A stretch of 64,000 bases of DNA from Streptococcus sp. 68 (GTDB lineage: Bacteria > Bacillota > Bacilli > Lactobacillales > Streptococcaceae), in assembly GCF_013277415.1 (NCBI RefSeq), contig NZ_VMMX01000012.1, forward strand, positions 18,016-82,015. Direction: 5' to 3'. Below are positions 40,690 to 50,443 of the stretch, piece by piece. Made by a program: the position numbers and the translations under genes. The notes beneath the pieces are model-generated. The model was not told the origin of the DNA. It saw only the letters and a list, made by a program, of their open reading frames with translations, and did not search any database. The first letter of the stretch is position 1. Every line of letters begins with the position of its first letter.

Positions 40690-43128
40690 TTGGCAAATAT
40701 ACAAACAACCATGTCTTTGACCGATAGAGTCACAGGCACTTTAAATAAAATCTATGCGACTATGGAGCGTGTCAAAAATGCAGGCTCTGGCATAGATAAA
40801 GCTATGAAGGCTCAAGAGTCCGCTATGAAAAAAGCTGGTGATTCTGGTCAATATTTTGTCAATAAAGCTGGGCGAGTCGTTGATGTCAACGGTAGGTTTG
40901 TCAACAGTGCAACGCTAGCAGCTGCAGGGCTCAAAAAAGAAGAACTGGCTCTAAGAGATTTAGGGAATGCTTCGAACCATGCTTCTAACAAATTAAGTAA
41001 GTTAGGATCTTTGAAAGGTCTATTGAAGACTGCTTTAGCTAGTATTGCGGTCGTTAAAACTGCCAAACAAGCTATAAATATGTCAGACGAGTATGCCAAT
41101 ATGCACGCTCGTTTAGATATGATTCGTGACGGTACGCAGACGACAGAGGAGCTTCAAAAATCTATCTATACATCCGCACAACGTACAGGCTCGGCCTATA
41201 CAACCATGGCAAACGGTGTCGCTAAGATGAGGATGCAGGCTGGCGATGTTTTCCAAAACAACGGTGAAACAATTGCCTTTTTGGAAACTATGAATAAATC
41301 CTTTGTTGTTGGTGGCGCAAGCATTGAAGAACAAAAAAGCGCCATGCTTCAGCTTACTCAGGCTATGGCTAGTGGTAAGTTGCAGGGTGATGAGCTACGT
41401 TCTCTAGCTGAAACTTCACCAGCCTTAATCCAAGCTATTGCCAATAAGCTAGGCGTTAGTCGTGGCGAGGTTAAGAAACTTGGAGCAGACGGGAAGATTA
41501 CGGCCGACATTGTCAAAACTGCTATGCTGGAAGCAAGCGATACGATTGACAAGCAATTTCGTAATATGCCCCTAACCTGGGGCAGGGCATGGCAGAACTT
41601 CCTGAACTTTGTGACCAAGGCGCTTGAGCCGATATCGATTAAGATTAATCAGATAGTGAACTCGTCAGCTTTCCAACAATTTGCCCAAATTGTAGCCACG
41701 GTGCTTCAATATGTCGTTCAAGCCGTTATCTTTGCTATGGATATGATTGGGGCTGTTTGGAGTATGTTGGCGCCGATTGCTCAATTTGTCATCGATAACT
41801 GGTCTGTCATTCAACCGATTGTCATTGCTGTAGCAATTGCTATTGCTACTTATGTGGTTGCCATGAATGCAGCGGAAATCGCCACTAAATTATTTAGTAT
41901 CGCTACCAACGTGGCTAAAACAGCAATGGCTGGTTTTAATGCAGTGATGGCAATGAACCCAATCATGTTGATTGTCATGGCAGTCATTATCCTTATTGGT
42001 CTCTTTTATGCCTTGGTCGCATGGTTTAACAACCTTACTGGTGCAGCTTTATCAGCCACAGGAATTATCATGGGAGCGATATTCGCCCTTGGAATGATAA
42101 TTTGGAATGTGATTCTCGGGATTATAAACTTTGTTATCTGGGTAATCAATATGATTTTGCAATTTGTTTTTTGGCTTGTGAATGGGATTATAGCAGGAGC
42201 TATGATGCTTTATGATTTTATTCTGATGATTATCATTGGTATTTTAGACTTTATCGACTGGTTTGTTACTGGTGCTGTTAACTTATGGAACGAGATGTCT
42301 TTCCAAGTTCAAAGTGCTTGGTATGATATCGCTCAAGGCGGACGTGATATGGCTGTCGCTATCGCTGGATTTGTAGACAGCATGGTCAACAGTGTTATCG
42401 GTGCAGTCGAGGGCATGATTAACTCTGTTCTTGGTGGCTTTAATAAAATGATTGGCTTCTTAAATGGGTTCGGTCTAAATCTAAGCGCTGTTGGAACGGT
42501 TTCTCTTGGTCGGACGAACTTTGCCGGTGATATCGCGAACGCCATTGACAGCATGGAAAAACCAGTCAAGAAAACCTTTGAAGGTCTGCACTTGGCAGAT
42601 GGTCTGAAACAACATAAGGCCAGCTTAAGTACTCCGCACCTTGACGCTCCGCAAATTGGTTATTTAGAGGGAGGGAGCGTTCTTGGAGCCTTTAATAATG
42701 GCTATAAATTCGGTCAAGGTATCGATAAGGCTGTCGGTGGTTTCTTCAAAGGAGCTGGCGATGCCAACGGTGCAGGAAACAATTTCTTGGGTGACCAAGG
42801 CACTACACCTTACGAACTCAGCCCAGCAAGTTCAGTCCCTGGACAAGGCGACGGAGGAAAAGGTGGCGGTCACAATCCAACAGGTGGTAAATTAGATAAA
42901 GTCGGCAAGATTGAAGATGAAATCAAACTGGACGATGAATACATCAAGCTGATTAAGGACGTTGCGACCATGAAGTGGCAACAGAACTTTATTACCTTGA
43001 AGCCAGAGATTGTCACCAACATTGACTCCATTAACAACGCTGGCCAGTATGCCAACGTATTGGATGATTTGAATGCAACGATTGTAGACGCTTTGAACAA
43101 TGGCGCTGATGGCCTCATGGCTTACTAG
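40690..43128 (+). CDS. Tape measure protein
   Basis: 812 aa from TTG 40690 (GAGGTGA five bases upstream; a GTG at 40681 is the alternative). The tape_meas_nterm domain lies around residues 150-310 (ASIEEQKSAMLQLTQAMASGKLQGDELRSLAETSPALIQAIA), with a large hydrophobic region at about 330-520 including Ile/Trp-rich segments, and Gly-rich stretches near 700. It sets tail length and probably contacts the host membrane. Confidence 0.93.
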   Translation: MANIQTTMSLTDRVTGTLNKIYATMERVKNAGSGIDKAMKAQESAMKKAGDSGQYFVNKAGRVVDVNGRFVNSATLAAAGLKKEELALRDLGNASNHASNKLSKLGSLKGLLKTALASIAVVKTAKQAINMSDEYANMHARLDMIRDGTQTTEELQKSIYTSAQRTGSAYTTMANGVAKMRMQAGDVFQNNGETIAFLETMNKSFVVGGASIEEQKSAMLQLTQAMASGKLQGDELRSLAETSPALIQAIANKLGVSRGEVKKLGADGKITADIVKTAMLEASDTIDKQFRNMPLTWGRAWQNFLNFVTKALEPISIKINQIVNSSAFQQFAQIVATVLQYVVQAVIFAMDMIGAVWSMLAPIAQFVIDNWSVIQPIVIAVAIAIATYVVAMNAAEIATKLFSIATNVAKTAMAGFNAVMAMNPIMLIVMAVIILIGLFYALVAWFNNLTGAALSATGIIMGAIFALGMIIWNVILGIINFVIWVINMILQFVFWLVNGIIAGAMMLYDFILMIIIGILDFIDWFVTGAVNLWNEMSFQVQSAWYDIAQGGRDMAVAIAGFVDSMVNSVIGAVEGMINSVLGGFNKMIGFLNGFGLNLSAVGTVSLGRTNFAGDIANAIDSMEKPVKKTFEGLHLADGLKQHKASLSTPHLDAPQIGYLEGGSVLGAFNNGYKFGQGIDKAVGGFFKGAGDANGAGNNFLGDQGTTPYELSPASSVPGQGDGGKGGGHNPTGGKLDKVGKIEDEIKLDDEYIKLIKDVATMKWQQNFITLKPEIVTNIDSINNAGQYANVLDDLNATIVDALNNGADGLMAY

Positions 43129-43142
43129 GAAGGAGGTAGCAG

Positions 43143-43805
43143 ATGTTTATATTTATTGAAGGCATTAAATTGCCAGTGAATCCAGAAGAAATCAAACTGG
43201 AGGACAAGCAAGGAATTGAGACAGTCGCTATCATCGATACTGGTAACGTTCCGCTTGTCGGAAATCCAGAGCTTCAATCGATTGAGTTTGAATCCTTTAT
43301 TCCTAGTGGAAGATACGATGGAAACTACCAACGGAATAGCCGTGTTTCTCCAGAATCCTTTGTATCATCTATTCGTAAATTTAAGACGGAAGGCACTCCT
43401 ATTCAACTCATGATTGGGGGTGCTTTTGGTTCTGCTATTAACGGGAAATTTCTAGTGGAGCAGTTCGATGTCTCTACCAAGACAGGATATGAAGATGACC
43501 TGATTTATAAGATTAAGTTCTTACAATATCGATCTCACAAACCGCGAAAGGTCACCATCAAAGATAAGCAAGCACTTGAGGCAACTAAAAAGAAGCCGCA
43601 GGCGAAAGCTACGGAAGAACGTAGCCCTACAACTGAGAAACCTGCTCAAAAAAGCCATACGGTTGTGAGCGGTGATACTCTTTGGGGAATTGCTCAGACC
43701 TTTTACGGAGACGGCAGCCGATATACTGAAATCTACGAAGCCAACAAAGACAAAATCAAAGACCCTCATTGGATTTATCCTGGACAGGAGTTTGTGATAC
43801 CATGA
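43143..43805 (+). CDS. LysM-containing tail protein (XkdP-like)
   Basis: A 220-aa protein. The N-terminal ~140 residues fold as an XkdP/gp53-like baseplate component; a Lys/Thr-rich linker leads to a C-terminal LysM domain ([34 protein letters not shown], about 172-215). It probably ties the tape measure or hub to peptidoglycan. Overlaps the next start (ATGA). Confidence 0.92.
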   Translation: MFIFIEGIKLPVNPEEIKLEDKQGIETVAIIDTGNVPLVGNPELQSIEFESFIPSGRYDGNYQRNSRVSPESFVSSIRKFKTEGTPIQLMIGGAFGSAINGKFLVEQFDVSTKTGYEDDLIYKIKFLQYRSHKPRKVTIKDKQALEATKKKPQAKATEERSPTTEKPAQKSHTVVSGDTLWGIAQTFYGDGSRYTEIYEANKDKIKDPHWIYPGQEFVIP

Positions 43806-44767
43806 TGCAATTATTCTATCAGAACAATAAAACTGGAGATACATGGGATTTAGCAACCGTGTCTGATAAGGTTGAGTTCAAGACAACTAGAAAAGGGTCA
43901 GCTTGGAGCGTGGAGATTAGCTTGTACAACTCTACAAAAATAGCCTTTGAATATGGTTCTCCGCTTGCTTTCAAGTTAGATGATAAAGAGGTGTTCTTTG
44001 GTTATTTGACGAAAGTCAAGTATGAAAAAGACACTAAAACAACCTTGACCTTCCATGACCAGATAAAGTACTTGTTACGCAATATCAACTTTGTTGCCAA
44101 GGATAAAAACGTCAATCAAATCGTCTCGGCAATCGCAGGAGATTTTGATTTGAAGATTGGGGAACTAAAAGCCCCAGCCGTGACCTTATCCCCTCAGTTG
44201 AAGGAAGATAAGAAGGCTCTGGATATTATCCAGGAGGCTATGGACGAGACCTTGGTGCAAAGTGGAGAATTGCTGGTTTTGTATGACAAGTTCGGAGAGT
44301 TGACGCTAACAACTCCAAAAAACTTACCAATTCAGTACATTATCGGTAATGAATCCTTTATGTCTAGTTTTGAGTTTGAAGGTTCGATTGAGGATAGCGC
44401 CAATATTGTCCGCTTGATCCAAGAGAACAAAGAAACCAAAAAGAGGGAGGTCTACATCTATCAGGACAGCTACAACATCGGCGCTTGGGGAAAACTCCAG
44501 TACATGAAAAAAGTGGATGAGAAAGCAACTGAGGGGCAAATCAAGCAATGGGGCGAAATGCTCTTGAAGATGAAAAACCGTCCCAAAGAAACTTTCAGTC
44601 TGAAAGCCGATATTGGAGGTATTGACTTTTTAGCAGGCCATGCAGTCTATGTGGATGTTAAGGATATTGAGAAGAAGGGATGGTATGTCATTGAAGAGGC
44701 AACTCATTCCTTCAGTGCAGAAAAGCACACGATGGAAATTAAATTATTCATGGCAGGAAGTGAGTAG
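43802..44767 (+). CDS. Baseplate hub protein (XkdQ/YqbQ family)
   Basis: 321 aa from ATG 43802 in an ATGA overlap. It matches XkdQ (gpD/gp27-like hub): an N-terminal beta domain, [33 protein letters not shown] in the middle, and [19 protein letters not shown] closing strands. Forms the central hub between tube and tail tip. Confidence 0.9.
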   Translation: MMQLFYQNNKTGDTWDLATVSDKVEFKTTRKGSAWSVEISLYNSTKIAFEYGSPLAFKLDDKEVFFGYLTKVKYEKDTKTTLTFHDQIKYLLRNINFVAKDKNVNQIVSAIAGDFDLKIGELKAPAVTLSPQLKEDKKALDIIQEAMDETLVQSGELLVLYDKFGELTLTTPKNLPIQYIIGNESFMSSFEFEGSIEDSANIVRLIQENKETKKREVYIYQDSYNIGAWGKLQYMKKVDEKATEGQIKQWGEMLLKMKNRPKETFSLKADIGGIDFLAGHAVYVDVKDIEKKGWYVIEEATHSFSAEKHTMEIKLFMAGSE

Positions 44768-45064
44768 ATGGAAGTAATAGAAAATCTAAAGAAATTGATT
44801 AGTAATTTCATTGAAAATCGCCAGTTCGCCAAGATAACGACTGGTGTTGTTTTATCGGTTTCTCCCCTCAAAATCCAATTGACCAATGAGTTGATTTTAG
44901 ATGATTCCATGCTTGCTGTTACATGGACGGATGAAACATTGGATCCTGAGTACGTAGGTCAAACCCTTCATCTCATTAGACAAGATGGTGGAGGGTTTTA
45001 TTATGTCTTGTATAAGAAAATTTTCCACTACAAGCGCAAAGTGAAAGGGGGTTCTGATGAATGA
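44768..45064 (+). CDS. DUF2577 baseplate protein
   Basis: A 98-aa OB-like beta protein (GVVLSVSPLKIQLTNELILDDSMLAVT) of the DUF2577 family, in XkdR position. Directly follows the hub stop and overlaps the next gene by four bases. Probably part of the spike or hub complex. Confidence 0.87.
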   Translation: MEVIENLKKLISNFIENRQFAKITTGVVLSVSPLKIQLTNELILDDSMLAVTWTDETLDPEYVGQTLHLIRQDGGGFYYVLYKKIFHYKRKVKGGSDE

Positions 45065-45459
45065 GTACTCCTAAAACAAACTTTTTAAACATCGCTAAAA
45101 ATGTTGTTGAAGCTAAGAAGCAGCCTAGCTTAACACTAGATGAAACCAATATCTTGCTAGAAACAGACGGTATCCATGCTCTGAAGCAATCAATCAGACG
45201 AATGCTGACGACTGAACGGTTCATCTATACGATTTATGATCATCGCTACGGTGTTGAGTTAGACGCTTTATTTGGTGGGGATATGGATTATGCCCAGATG
45301 GATATCGCACGACGTATAAAAGAAGCCTTGTATGAAGATGACAGGATTCATGAGGCTCACTCTTTTTCTACTAAGGTAAAGAAAGATGAGTTTTATGTGC
45401 AGTTCATGGTTGATAGTGATTTTGGAACATTTGAAATGGATTTGGAGGTGAAACGATGA
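45061..45459 (+). CDS. DUF2634 baseplate wedge protein (XkdS/gp25-like)
   Basis: A 132-aa protein with the gp25-like signature (TDGIHALKQSIRRMLTTERFIYTIYDHRYGVELDALFGGD). It initiates sheath polymerisation on the baseplate. Coupled to both neighbours by four-base overlaps. Confidence 0.93.
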   Translation: MSTPKTNFLNIAKNVVEAKKQPSLTLDETNILLETDGIHALKQSIRRMLTTERFIYTIYDHRYGVELDALFGGDMDYAQMDIARRIKEALYEDDRIHEAHSFSTKVKKDEFYVQFMVDSDFGTFEMDLEVKR

Positions 45460-46511
45460 TAAAGGTAAAAACATATCCAGAAATTTTAGAGGATATGCTG
45501 GCCCTGTTTGATGATAAGTATGACAAAAGACAAGGATCTGTCTTGTACAATCTAGTTGCGCCTGCAGCTAGAGAAGTTGCCATTCAGTATACAGTCTTAA
45601 AATCGTATGAGGAAGTCAACTTTTTAGATACGAGTACAGTAATCTTCCTAACTCGTTTATGTAGGCAGTTTGGAGTTGAACGCTTGCCAGCCACGGCATC
45701 AGTTCGATTGGTTCAATTCAAACAGGAAATCCCACTTGGGACTCGTTTCAGTGTGGTTAATAGTGAGTATAATTTCCGTGTCTTGGAACGCCGCTCTGGA
45801 TTTGAGTATAGTGTAGTAGCTGAACAAGTCGGAAATGCTCCCAACTATGTAAGAGGTCAACTCATCAACATTGATGTGTTGAATGGTTTTAAAGGCGCAG
45901 AAATTGGCTCCGTTATCGTCGTAGGAGAAGACGAAGAGACAGATAAACAACTCCGCAAACGGACCATTGAGTATCTGAAAACACCGACTTTAAACGGGAA
46001 TATTGCTCAATATAAAAAATGGGCAAGTGAGTTCGTTGGTGTTGGTTCGGCCTTGGTAGAGCCACTCTGGAAGGGAGAAAACACGGTACGTGTATCGATT
46101 ACAGATGCTGACGGTAATGAAGCGAGTGCAGAGCTGGTAAATAAGTTCAAGAATTACTTAGACCCTGAACCGAGTGGACACGGATTAGGCGTTGCTCCGA
46201 TCGGTGCTTATGTGACTGTTCAGTCTGTAAGTGGCTATAATGTTCGTGTTACTGCAACTATCAAGATTGATGAAGATGTAGATATTGAAACAATCAAGAA
46301 TGAGGCGAAAGTTCAACTCATTAAATACTTACGTGAAGAAGCATTTGAAGAGAAAGAGGTTCGAAACTATAAAGTTGCCACAATCATTGACAGAATTAAC
46401 GGGGTTCGAGATGTGGACCGTATTTTGTTGAATGACATGGAACAAAGTATTGAACTTTCTACCAACATGCTTCCGAAACTAGCGGAGGTAACTATCAATG
46501 TCACAAGTTAG
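45456..46511 (+). CDS. Baseplate J-like protein (XkdT)
   Basis: A 351-aa Baseplate_J family wedge protein: KRQGSVLYNLVAPAAREVAIQY near residue 25, the conserved EDEETDKQLRKRTIEYLKTPTLNGNIAQYKKWA near 155-190, then GVGSALVEPLWKGENTVRVSI. It forms baseplate wedges with the DUF2634 and DUF2313 proteins. Confidence 0.95.
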   Translation: MIKVKTYPEILEDMLALFDDKYDKRQGSVLYNLVAPAAREVAIQYTVLKSYEEVNFLDTSTVIFLTRLCRQFGVERLPATASVRLVQFKQEIPLGTRFSVVNSEYNFRVLERRSGFEYSVVAEQVGNAPNYVRGQLINIDVLNGFKGAEIGSVIVVGEDEETDKQLRKRTIEYLKTPTLNGNIAQYKKWASEFVGVGSALVEPLWKGENTVRVSITDADGNEASAELVNKFKNYLDPEPSGHGLGVAPIGAYVTVQSVSGYNVRVTATIKIDEDVDIETIKNEAKVQLIKYLREEAFEEKEVRNYKVATIIDRINGVRDVDRILLNDMEQSIELSTNMLPKLAEVTINVTS

Positions 46512-47016
46512 ATATCGTATGTTATTGGCTTTGCCAGAGGTCTTAGATCCAACCATCAACGATTTGTTTGAAACTGAGATTCCAGAGCTGGAATTGATTA
46601 CAGACTTAATCTTTGATACCAGACGGTTGATGTTGTTGCCAGAAGCGACGGAAGACTGGATTATACGTTGGGAAAAGGCCCTTCAGGTAAAACCGAAAAC
46701 AATTGATTTGGAAGAACGAAGGCGGTATTTAATTACTTTAATTTCTTCCAAAATCAAAATTAACTCAGTGAGTTTACAAAAAATTACAAAGAGCTTTACG
46801 AATGTCAACAACTTAGTAACGGTCAAGGGTTCAGCGGTACATATCCGATTTTTAGGAGAACTGCCAACTGGATATTTGAACCGTTTTTTAAAGTATGTGC
46901 GTGAGTTGATTCCTGCTCACTTAGGAATCCAATTCTCAGTTGAAGCGCCAATGATGAACGCGATTTATATTGGAGTTCACACATTCAGAGACATTCGCTC
47001 AGTTCGATTTGAATAG
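46498..47016 (+). CDS. DUF2313 baseplate protein (XkdU/gpI-like)
   Basis: A 172-aa protein of the YmfQ/DUF2313 type (EATEDWIIRWEKALQVKPKTIDLEERRRYLITLISSK). It connects baseplate wedges with tail fibres. ATG at 46498 overlaps the preceding gene by 14 bp. Confidence 0.9.
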   Translation: MSQVRYRMLLALPEVLDPTINDLFETEIPELELITDLIFDTRRLMLLPEATEDWIIRWEKALQVKPKTIDLEERRRYLITLISSKIKINSVSLQKITKSFTNVNNLVTVKGSAVHIRFLGELPTGYLNRFLKYVRELIPAHLGIQFSVEAPMMNAIYIGVHTFRDIRSVRFE

Positions 47017-47026
47017 GAGGAAATAA

Positions 47027-47977
47027 ATGGGATATTTTATCCAACCTATTGTGACTGATAAAGCAATCAGCGAAACAGCCTTAGCAATTCAAAATAGAGA
47101 ACCGCTGGTCTTTACTCGAATAGCTCTGGGGAGTGGTCGGCATCAGACAGACGCTGGCAAGAAGAATGATGTAGCTCAAATAGTTCATTCTTTGCAAGTC
47201 ACGCAGTCTTTATCGACGGATGTAGCTGACACGATTCGTCTCACAGCGAGGTTTGATAATTCGCGGATTGAGCGTGAAATGATTATCAATGAAATCGGTG
47301 TGTTTGCAAAACGTGGAAATCATGAAGAATTCATGTACATGTATACTTGGGCAGAACAGGGGGATGTGATTCCACCTAAAACATCTGCTTATGTATATCG
47401 AGATTATGATTTCAATACGACTATTAGTAAGAATAGTCAGATTACCATTCAATACAATGCGACTGACTTGGTTTATGCAACTGTCCCTGAATTGAAGGCG
47501 ACAGAAAGAAAGCTACAAACCAACATCGATAATCATATTAGAGATGCTGCCCGTCACGTTTCTGACCAAGAACGGACTCGCTGGAATGGGAAAGCCGATT
47601 CAAGCCACAGGCACAAGGTAGCAGATATCGATGGTCTGCCTGAAAAGATTGACGAGTTCACCAAAAGTAAGGCTGAGAAAGTTGACCTAACTAGTCACAT
47701 CAACAACCGAAACAACCCACACAATGTTACGAAACAACAAGTGGGACTAGGTAACGTAGACAACGTAAGGCAAGCCAGTTATACAGACCATGAAGCGACT
47801 AAAAGAGAAGTCGCCGAGCAAGAACAACGATTGTCATTGCTAGAAGAAATGGTACTACAGAATGCGTTCTATATACCAATCAAGGCTGAAGATAATGCTA
47901 ATGTATTGCTAGGTGACGAAAACAACAATTTAGTCGTAGCTGATTGGAAATACCAAATAGTAGAAAGGGAGGAATAG
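47027..47977 (+). CDS. Tail fibre/collar protein (DUF3751-like)
   Basis: A 316-aa protein. Residues 1-150 match the phage tail-collar fibre domain (IVTDKAISETALAIQNREPLVFTRIALGSGRH). Then come coiled and HIRDAARHVSDQERTRWNGKADSSHRH / HINNRNNPHNVTKQQVGLGNVDNV repeats, a shaft pattern common in fibres. It attaches to the baseplate. Confidence 0.9.
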   Translation: MGYFIQPIVTDKAISETALAIQNREPLVFTRIALGSGRHQTDAGKKNDVAQIVHSLQVTQSLSTDVADTIRLTARFDNSRIEREMIINEIGVFAKRGNHEEFMYMYTWAEQGDVIPPKTSAYVYRDYDFNTTISKNSQITIQYNATDLVYATVPELKATERKLQTNIDNHIRDAARHVSDQERTRWNGKADSSHRHKVADIDGLPEKIDEFTKSKAEKVDLTSHINNRNNPHNVTKQQVGLGNVDNVRQASYTDHEATKREVAEQEQRLSLLEEMVLQNAFYIPIKAEDNANVLLGDENNNLVVADWKYQIVEREE

Positions 47978-47990
47978 ATGAATGGTAATT

Positions 47991-48470
47991 ATGAGTAACC
48001 AAGTTAGGAAAGCTACTGATTTGCCAACGTTATCCAACGTATCAGACGGAGATGTGGTGCTAGTTCACAGTGGAGCAGGATTAAAGAAAGTTCTTGTGTC
48101 CACTTTGAAACGAACATTTACAACACCACAATCAGCTATATCAGTAGCTACATCAAACTCAAACGGTATCGTCAGACCGGATAATCAGACAACAGAAGTG
48201 TCAAATGGTGTGATGAAAGCAAAGACTGCAACTAGTGGGCAGGCTGGTGTGGTGCGACCGGATAACTCAACGATTACAGTCGATAGTTCGGGTGTTTTAC
48301 GAGTAAATAGGTCTGCGCTTGGAATTCCAAGTACACCGTCCGAAGTAGTTGCTAACAAGCTGATTAACCAAAATGGGAATCAGCATATGAAGTATTGGTA
48401 TGGGTCTAAATATCAATACAATGCACTCTCAACCAAAGACCCCAACACAATCTATGATGTGTACGAGTAG
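47991..48470 (+). CDS. Tail fibre protein with repeated RPDN motif
   Basis: About 159 aa (ATG 47991; ATG 47982 also possible). The middle has two copies of a GIVRPDN/GVVRPDN-TITVD unit, typical of short fibre shafts. The last ~35 residues (INQNGNQHMKYWYGSKYQYNALSTKDPNTIYDVYE in part) closely match the end of the collagen-like fibre at 50770-51594. Confidence 0.78.
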   Translation: MSNQVRKATDLPTLSNVSDGDVVLVHSGAGLKKVLVSTLKRTFTTPQSAISVATSNSNGIVRPDNQTTEVSNGVMKAKTATSGQAGVVRPDNSTITVDSSGVLRVNRSALGIPSTPSEVVANKLINQNGNQHMKYWYGSKYQYNALSTKDPNTIYDVYE

Positions 48471-48478
48471 GTGATGCT

Positions 48479-48898
48479 ATGGCTACAAGAGAAGGAATCT
48501 ATGTTGGAGGATATGAAATTGTCCAAAGATACGTGGGTAGTAGGCTGGTTTGGGAGAAAAATAGATATATACTATTGGGTACTAATATTTATGGTGATTG
48601 GAACAATGATGGTTATACGACCGTTAAATAATCTAACCGTGAAAATAGATATCAAGATTACGGAGCACAAACATTAGAAAGAGTAGTCATGATAAAAGTT
48701 GGAAATGAAACATTTTTCCCGTCAAAAGTGACAATGGTTCAAAAAGATTCGCATACCACTCATGATGAGGGATGGACTACTCGTGTGGATAATTACCAAT
48801 ATGAAATGATTACGTTTAAGAATTCGACTGATAGAGATAATTTTATAATGTTAGCGAACAAAGGAAATCATGTTTTATATTACGGTAAAAAAAGATAG
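48479..48898 (+). pseudogene. Phage structural-region protein interrupted by an in-frame TAA
   Basis: ATG 48479 opens a 50-codon frame (MATREGIYVGGYEIVQRYVGSRLVWEK..., a common start in streptococcal phage proteins) ending at TAA 48629. The same frame then continues open to 48898, encoding a plausible domain (MIKVGNETFFPSKVTMVQKD...YQYEMITFKNSTDRDNF). ATG 48689 within it has only a weak site. Either one gene cut by a nonsense change or two small genes in the same frame. Confidence 0.6.
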
Positions 48899-48914
48899 AA
48901 AGAGGTAATTTAAT

Positions 48915-49511
48915 ATGGAATTTGTATTAGTAAATAAATTTTTTAGAGTTGACAAGACGGAAGTCTCTATTCAATGCGACAAGCCGTTTACTTTTTTCAC
49001 TCGTGAGTTAGAGGGTGACCGCTTGGGTGACACGGACGAAACGCTCATTGAAGCAGTCAAAGAGATTCTACGTACCGAACTTGACCCAACTAGCGCCATT
49101 GTCAAAAACCAAGAACAATTGGCTAAAACGCAAGAACAGTTGGCTAAAACGACGGAAGCGCTGGAGAAAGCCAACCAACTCATGGATGGCATGCAGAAGG
49201 TCAATCTCCAGAATGCTCAGGATATTGAGGATATCTTAGCACGATTGGAAGAGCTGGAAGCTCAAGGAGAGTCTGACCAGGAGGAGAAAGAGGAGGCAGA
49301 GGAGGACACCCCTCAGGTTACGGACACAGAAAACCAAGCTGATGAACCAGCCCCAGCGCAGCCAACTACTGAACAACCAGTAGCAGAAGCACCTACACAA
49401 CCAACCCCAGCGGTAGAAGATAACAAAGAAAGCGAGAAAGAAGATGACATTTCTGAAACGACAAACCAAGAGAGCCCTAGTGAAGACAATGGAGGTAGCA
49501 ACAATGAGTAA
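48915..49511 (+). CDS. DUF1366-like phage protein with acidic disordered tail
   Basis: A 198-aa protein. The first ~70 residues match streptococcal phage DUF1366 (MEFVLVNKFFRVDKTEVS...). A coiled coil with QEQLAKT repeats follows (about 65-118), then a Glu/Pro/Thr-rich low-complexity C-terminus of about 80 residues. Tail-associated by position. Confidence 0.75.
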   Translation: MEFVLVNKFFRVDKTEVSIQCDKPFTFFTRELEGDRLGDTDETLIEAVKEILRTELDPTSAIVKNQEQLAKTQEQLAKTTEALEKANQLMDGMQKVNLQNAQDIEDILARLEELEAQGESDQEEKEEAEEDTPQVTDTENQADEPAPAQPTTEQPVAEAPTQPTPAVEDNKESEKEDDISETTNQESPSEDNGGSNNE

Positions 49512-49656
49512 GATTACACTAGACCAAGCAAAAATCGACATGTACATCAACCTACTGGAACGTGGAGCAGTTGACTTTTCATGGGTACATAAACGCTGGA
49601 AAGACCGTGTGCGCAAGGAATTGAAGCGCCGTGGTTTGAGCCATCTGGCAAACTAG
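49504..49656 (+). CDS. Small CD1375-like phage protein
   Basis: 50 aa from ATG 49504, overlapping the preceding stop by eight bases. Basic, helical (MYINLLERGAVDFSWVHKRWKDRVRKELKRRG). It resembles the CD1375/XkdX-like small proteins located before the lysis module. Function unknown. Confidence 0.68.
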   Translation: MSKITLDQAKIDMYINLLERGAVDFSWVHKRWKDRVRKELKRRGLSHLAN

Positions 49657-49666
49657 CGAGGTGCTT

Positions 49667-49945
49667 ATGACAGAGATTGAGCACTTATTGATTCGGTTTC
49701 TCTTTTCTCTGATTCCTGTGGTTGTCTTGTACTTTTCCATGAAGGACAGGGCAACCAAACAGGAAAATCGCATTACAGCCATAGAAAAAGATATTGAGAA
49801 CTTACGCGAATTTCGAATGTCGGCTAACAAAAGGCTGGATAACCATGACGAACAAAACAAGGCTATTCTGGTGCTGGCTGAACAGGTCAAATCGCTAGGC
49901 GAAGATGTGAGAGAACTGAAAACCTTGATACAAAGTAAACAGTAA
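49667..49945 (+). CDS. Membrane-anchored coiled-coil protein (XhlA/DUF7365-like)
   Basis: 92 aa from ATG 49667 after a GAGG site. One N-terminal transmembrane helix (LLIRFLFSLIPVVVLYFSM) and a long coiled coil (about 30-88). The layout is like haemolysin XhlA-type lysis accessories. Assigned by shape and location. Confidence 0.7.
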   Translation: MTEIEHLLIRFLFSLIPVVVLYFSMKDRATKQENRITAIEKDIENLREFRMSANKRLDNHDEQNKAILVLAEQVKSLGEDVRELKTLIQSKQ

Positions 49946-49960
49946 AGAAAGAGGTGCAGA

Positions 49961-50437
49961 ATGGTCTGTAATCTCAATATGACCAATCTCGCACAGATTG
50001 ACGGCGGTCACCTGATTAAGCAAGGGGACTTGGCTTCCACCTTTGGTTTTGCCCTCTTAGACGAAGACTACCAAGTCATCTCCTCTCTGGAAGGGGAGGA
50101 GGCGCTGATCAGTCTGACCAAGGAGGGCTACCAGTGGAAGAAGCAGGTAGCTGTTACCAGTCAAGGTGTGAGTTTTCATCTGGACGCTATCTTGCCCATT
50201 GGGAGTTATCGCTTGGAAATCACGGCTGGAGGCTATGTTTTCCCCAGTGATAAATCTGTCCATATCCAGATAGTCGCCTCAGATAAGGAATTGGTCACAG
50301 AAGAAGTCCATGCTTTAAAAGAGCTGGATATTGCAAAAGAAGTCGAAAAACAGCTTGCAGGTAGAACTGTAGGCGAGAGCCCAGCAGGTCATGAATTGCC
50401 AGACCTGCTCTTTTATTACAATTTAGGAAAGGTGTAA
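49961..50437 (+). CDS. Baseplate/tail upper protein (BppU-like)
   Basis: A 158-aa protein with beta-rich N-terminal half (LIKQGDLASTFGFALLDEDYQVISSLEGEEALISLTKEG) as in baseplate upper proteins of lactococcal and streptococcal phages, and a helical C-terminus. AGAGGTG site before ATG 49961. Moderately supported. Confidence 0.65.
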   Translation: MVCNLNMTNLAQIDGGHLIKQGDLASTFGFALLDEDYQVISSLEGEEALISLTKEGYQWKKQVAVTSQGVSFHLDAILPIGSYRLEITAGGYVFPSDKSVHIQIVASDKELVTEEVHALKELDIAKEVEKQLAGRTVGESPAGHELPDLLFYYNLGKV

Positions 50438-50443
50438 CACAAA

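Noticed and set aside
48471..48677. 68-codon frame in the tail region
   Set aside because: Overlaps the MATREGIYVGG-type frame at 48479, which has the better ribosome spacing and a recognisable phage protein start.
49236..49616. 126-codon minus-strand frame opposite the DUF1366-like gene
   Set aside because: Product of the biased codon use in the Glu/Pro-rich tail on the other strand; no start signal.
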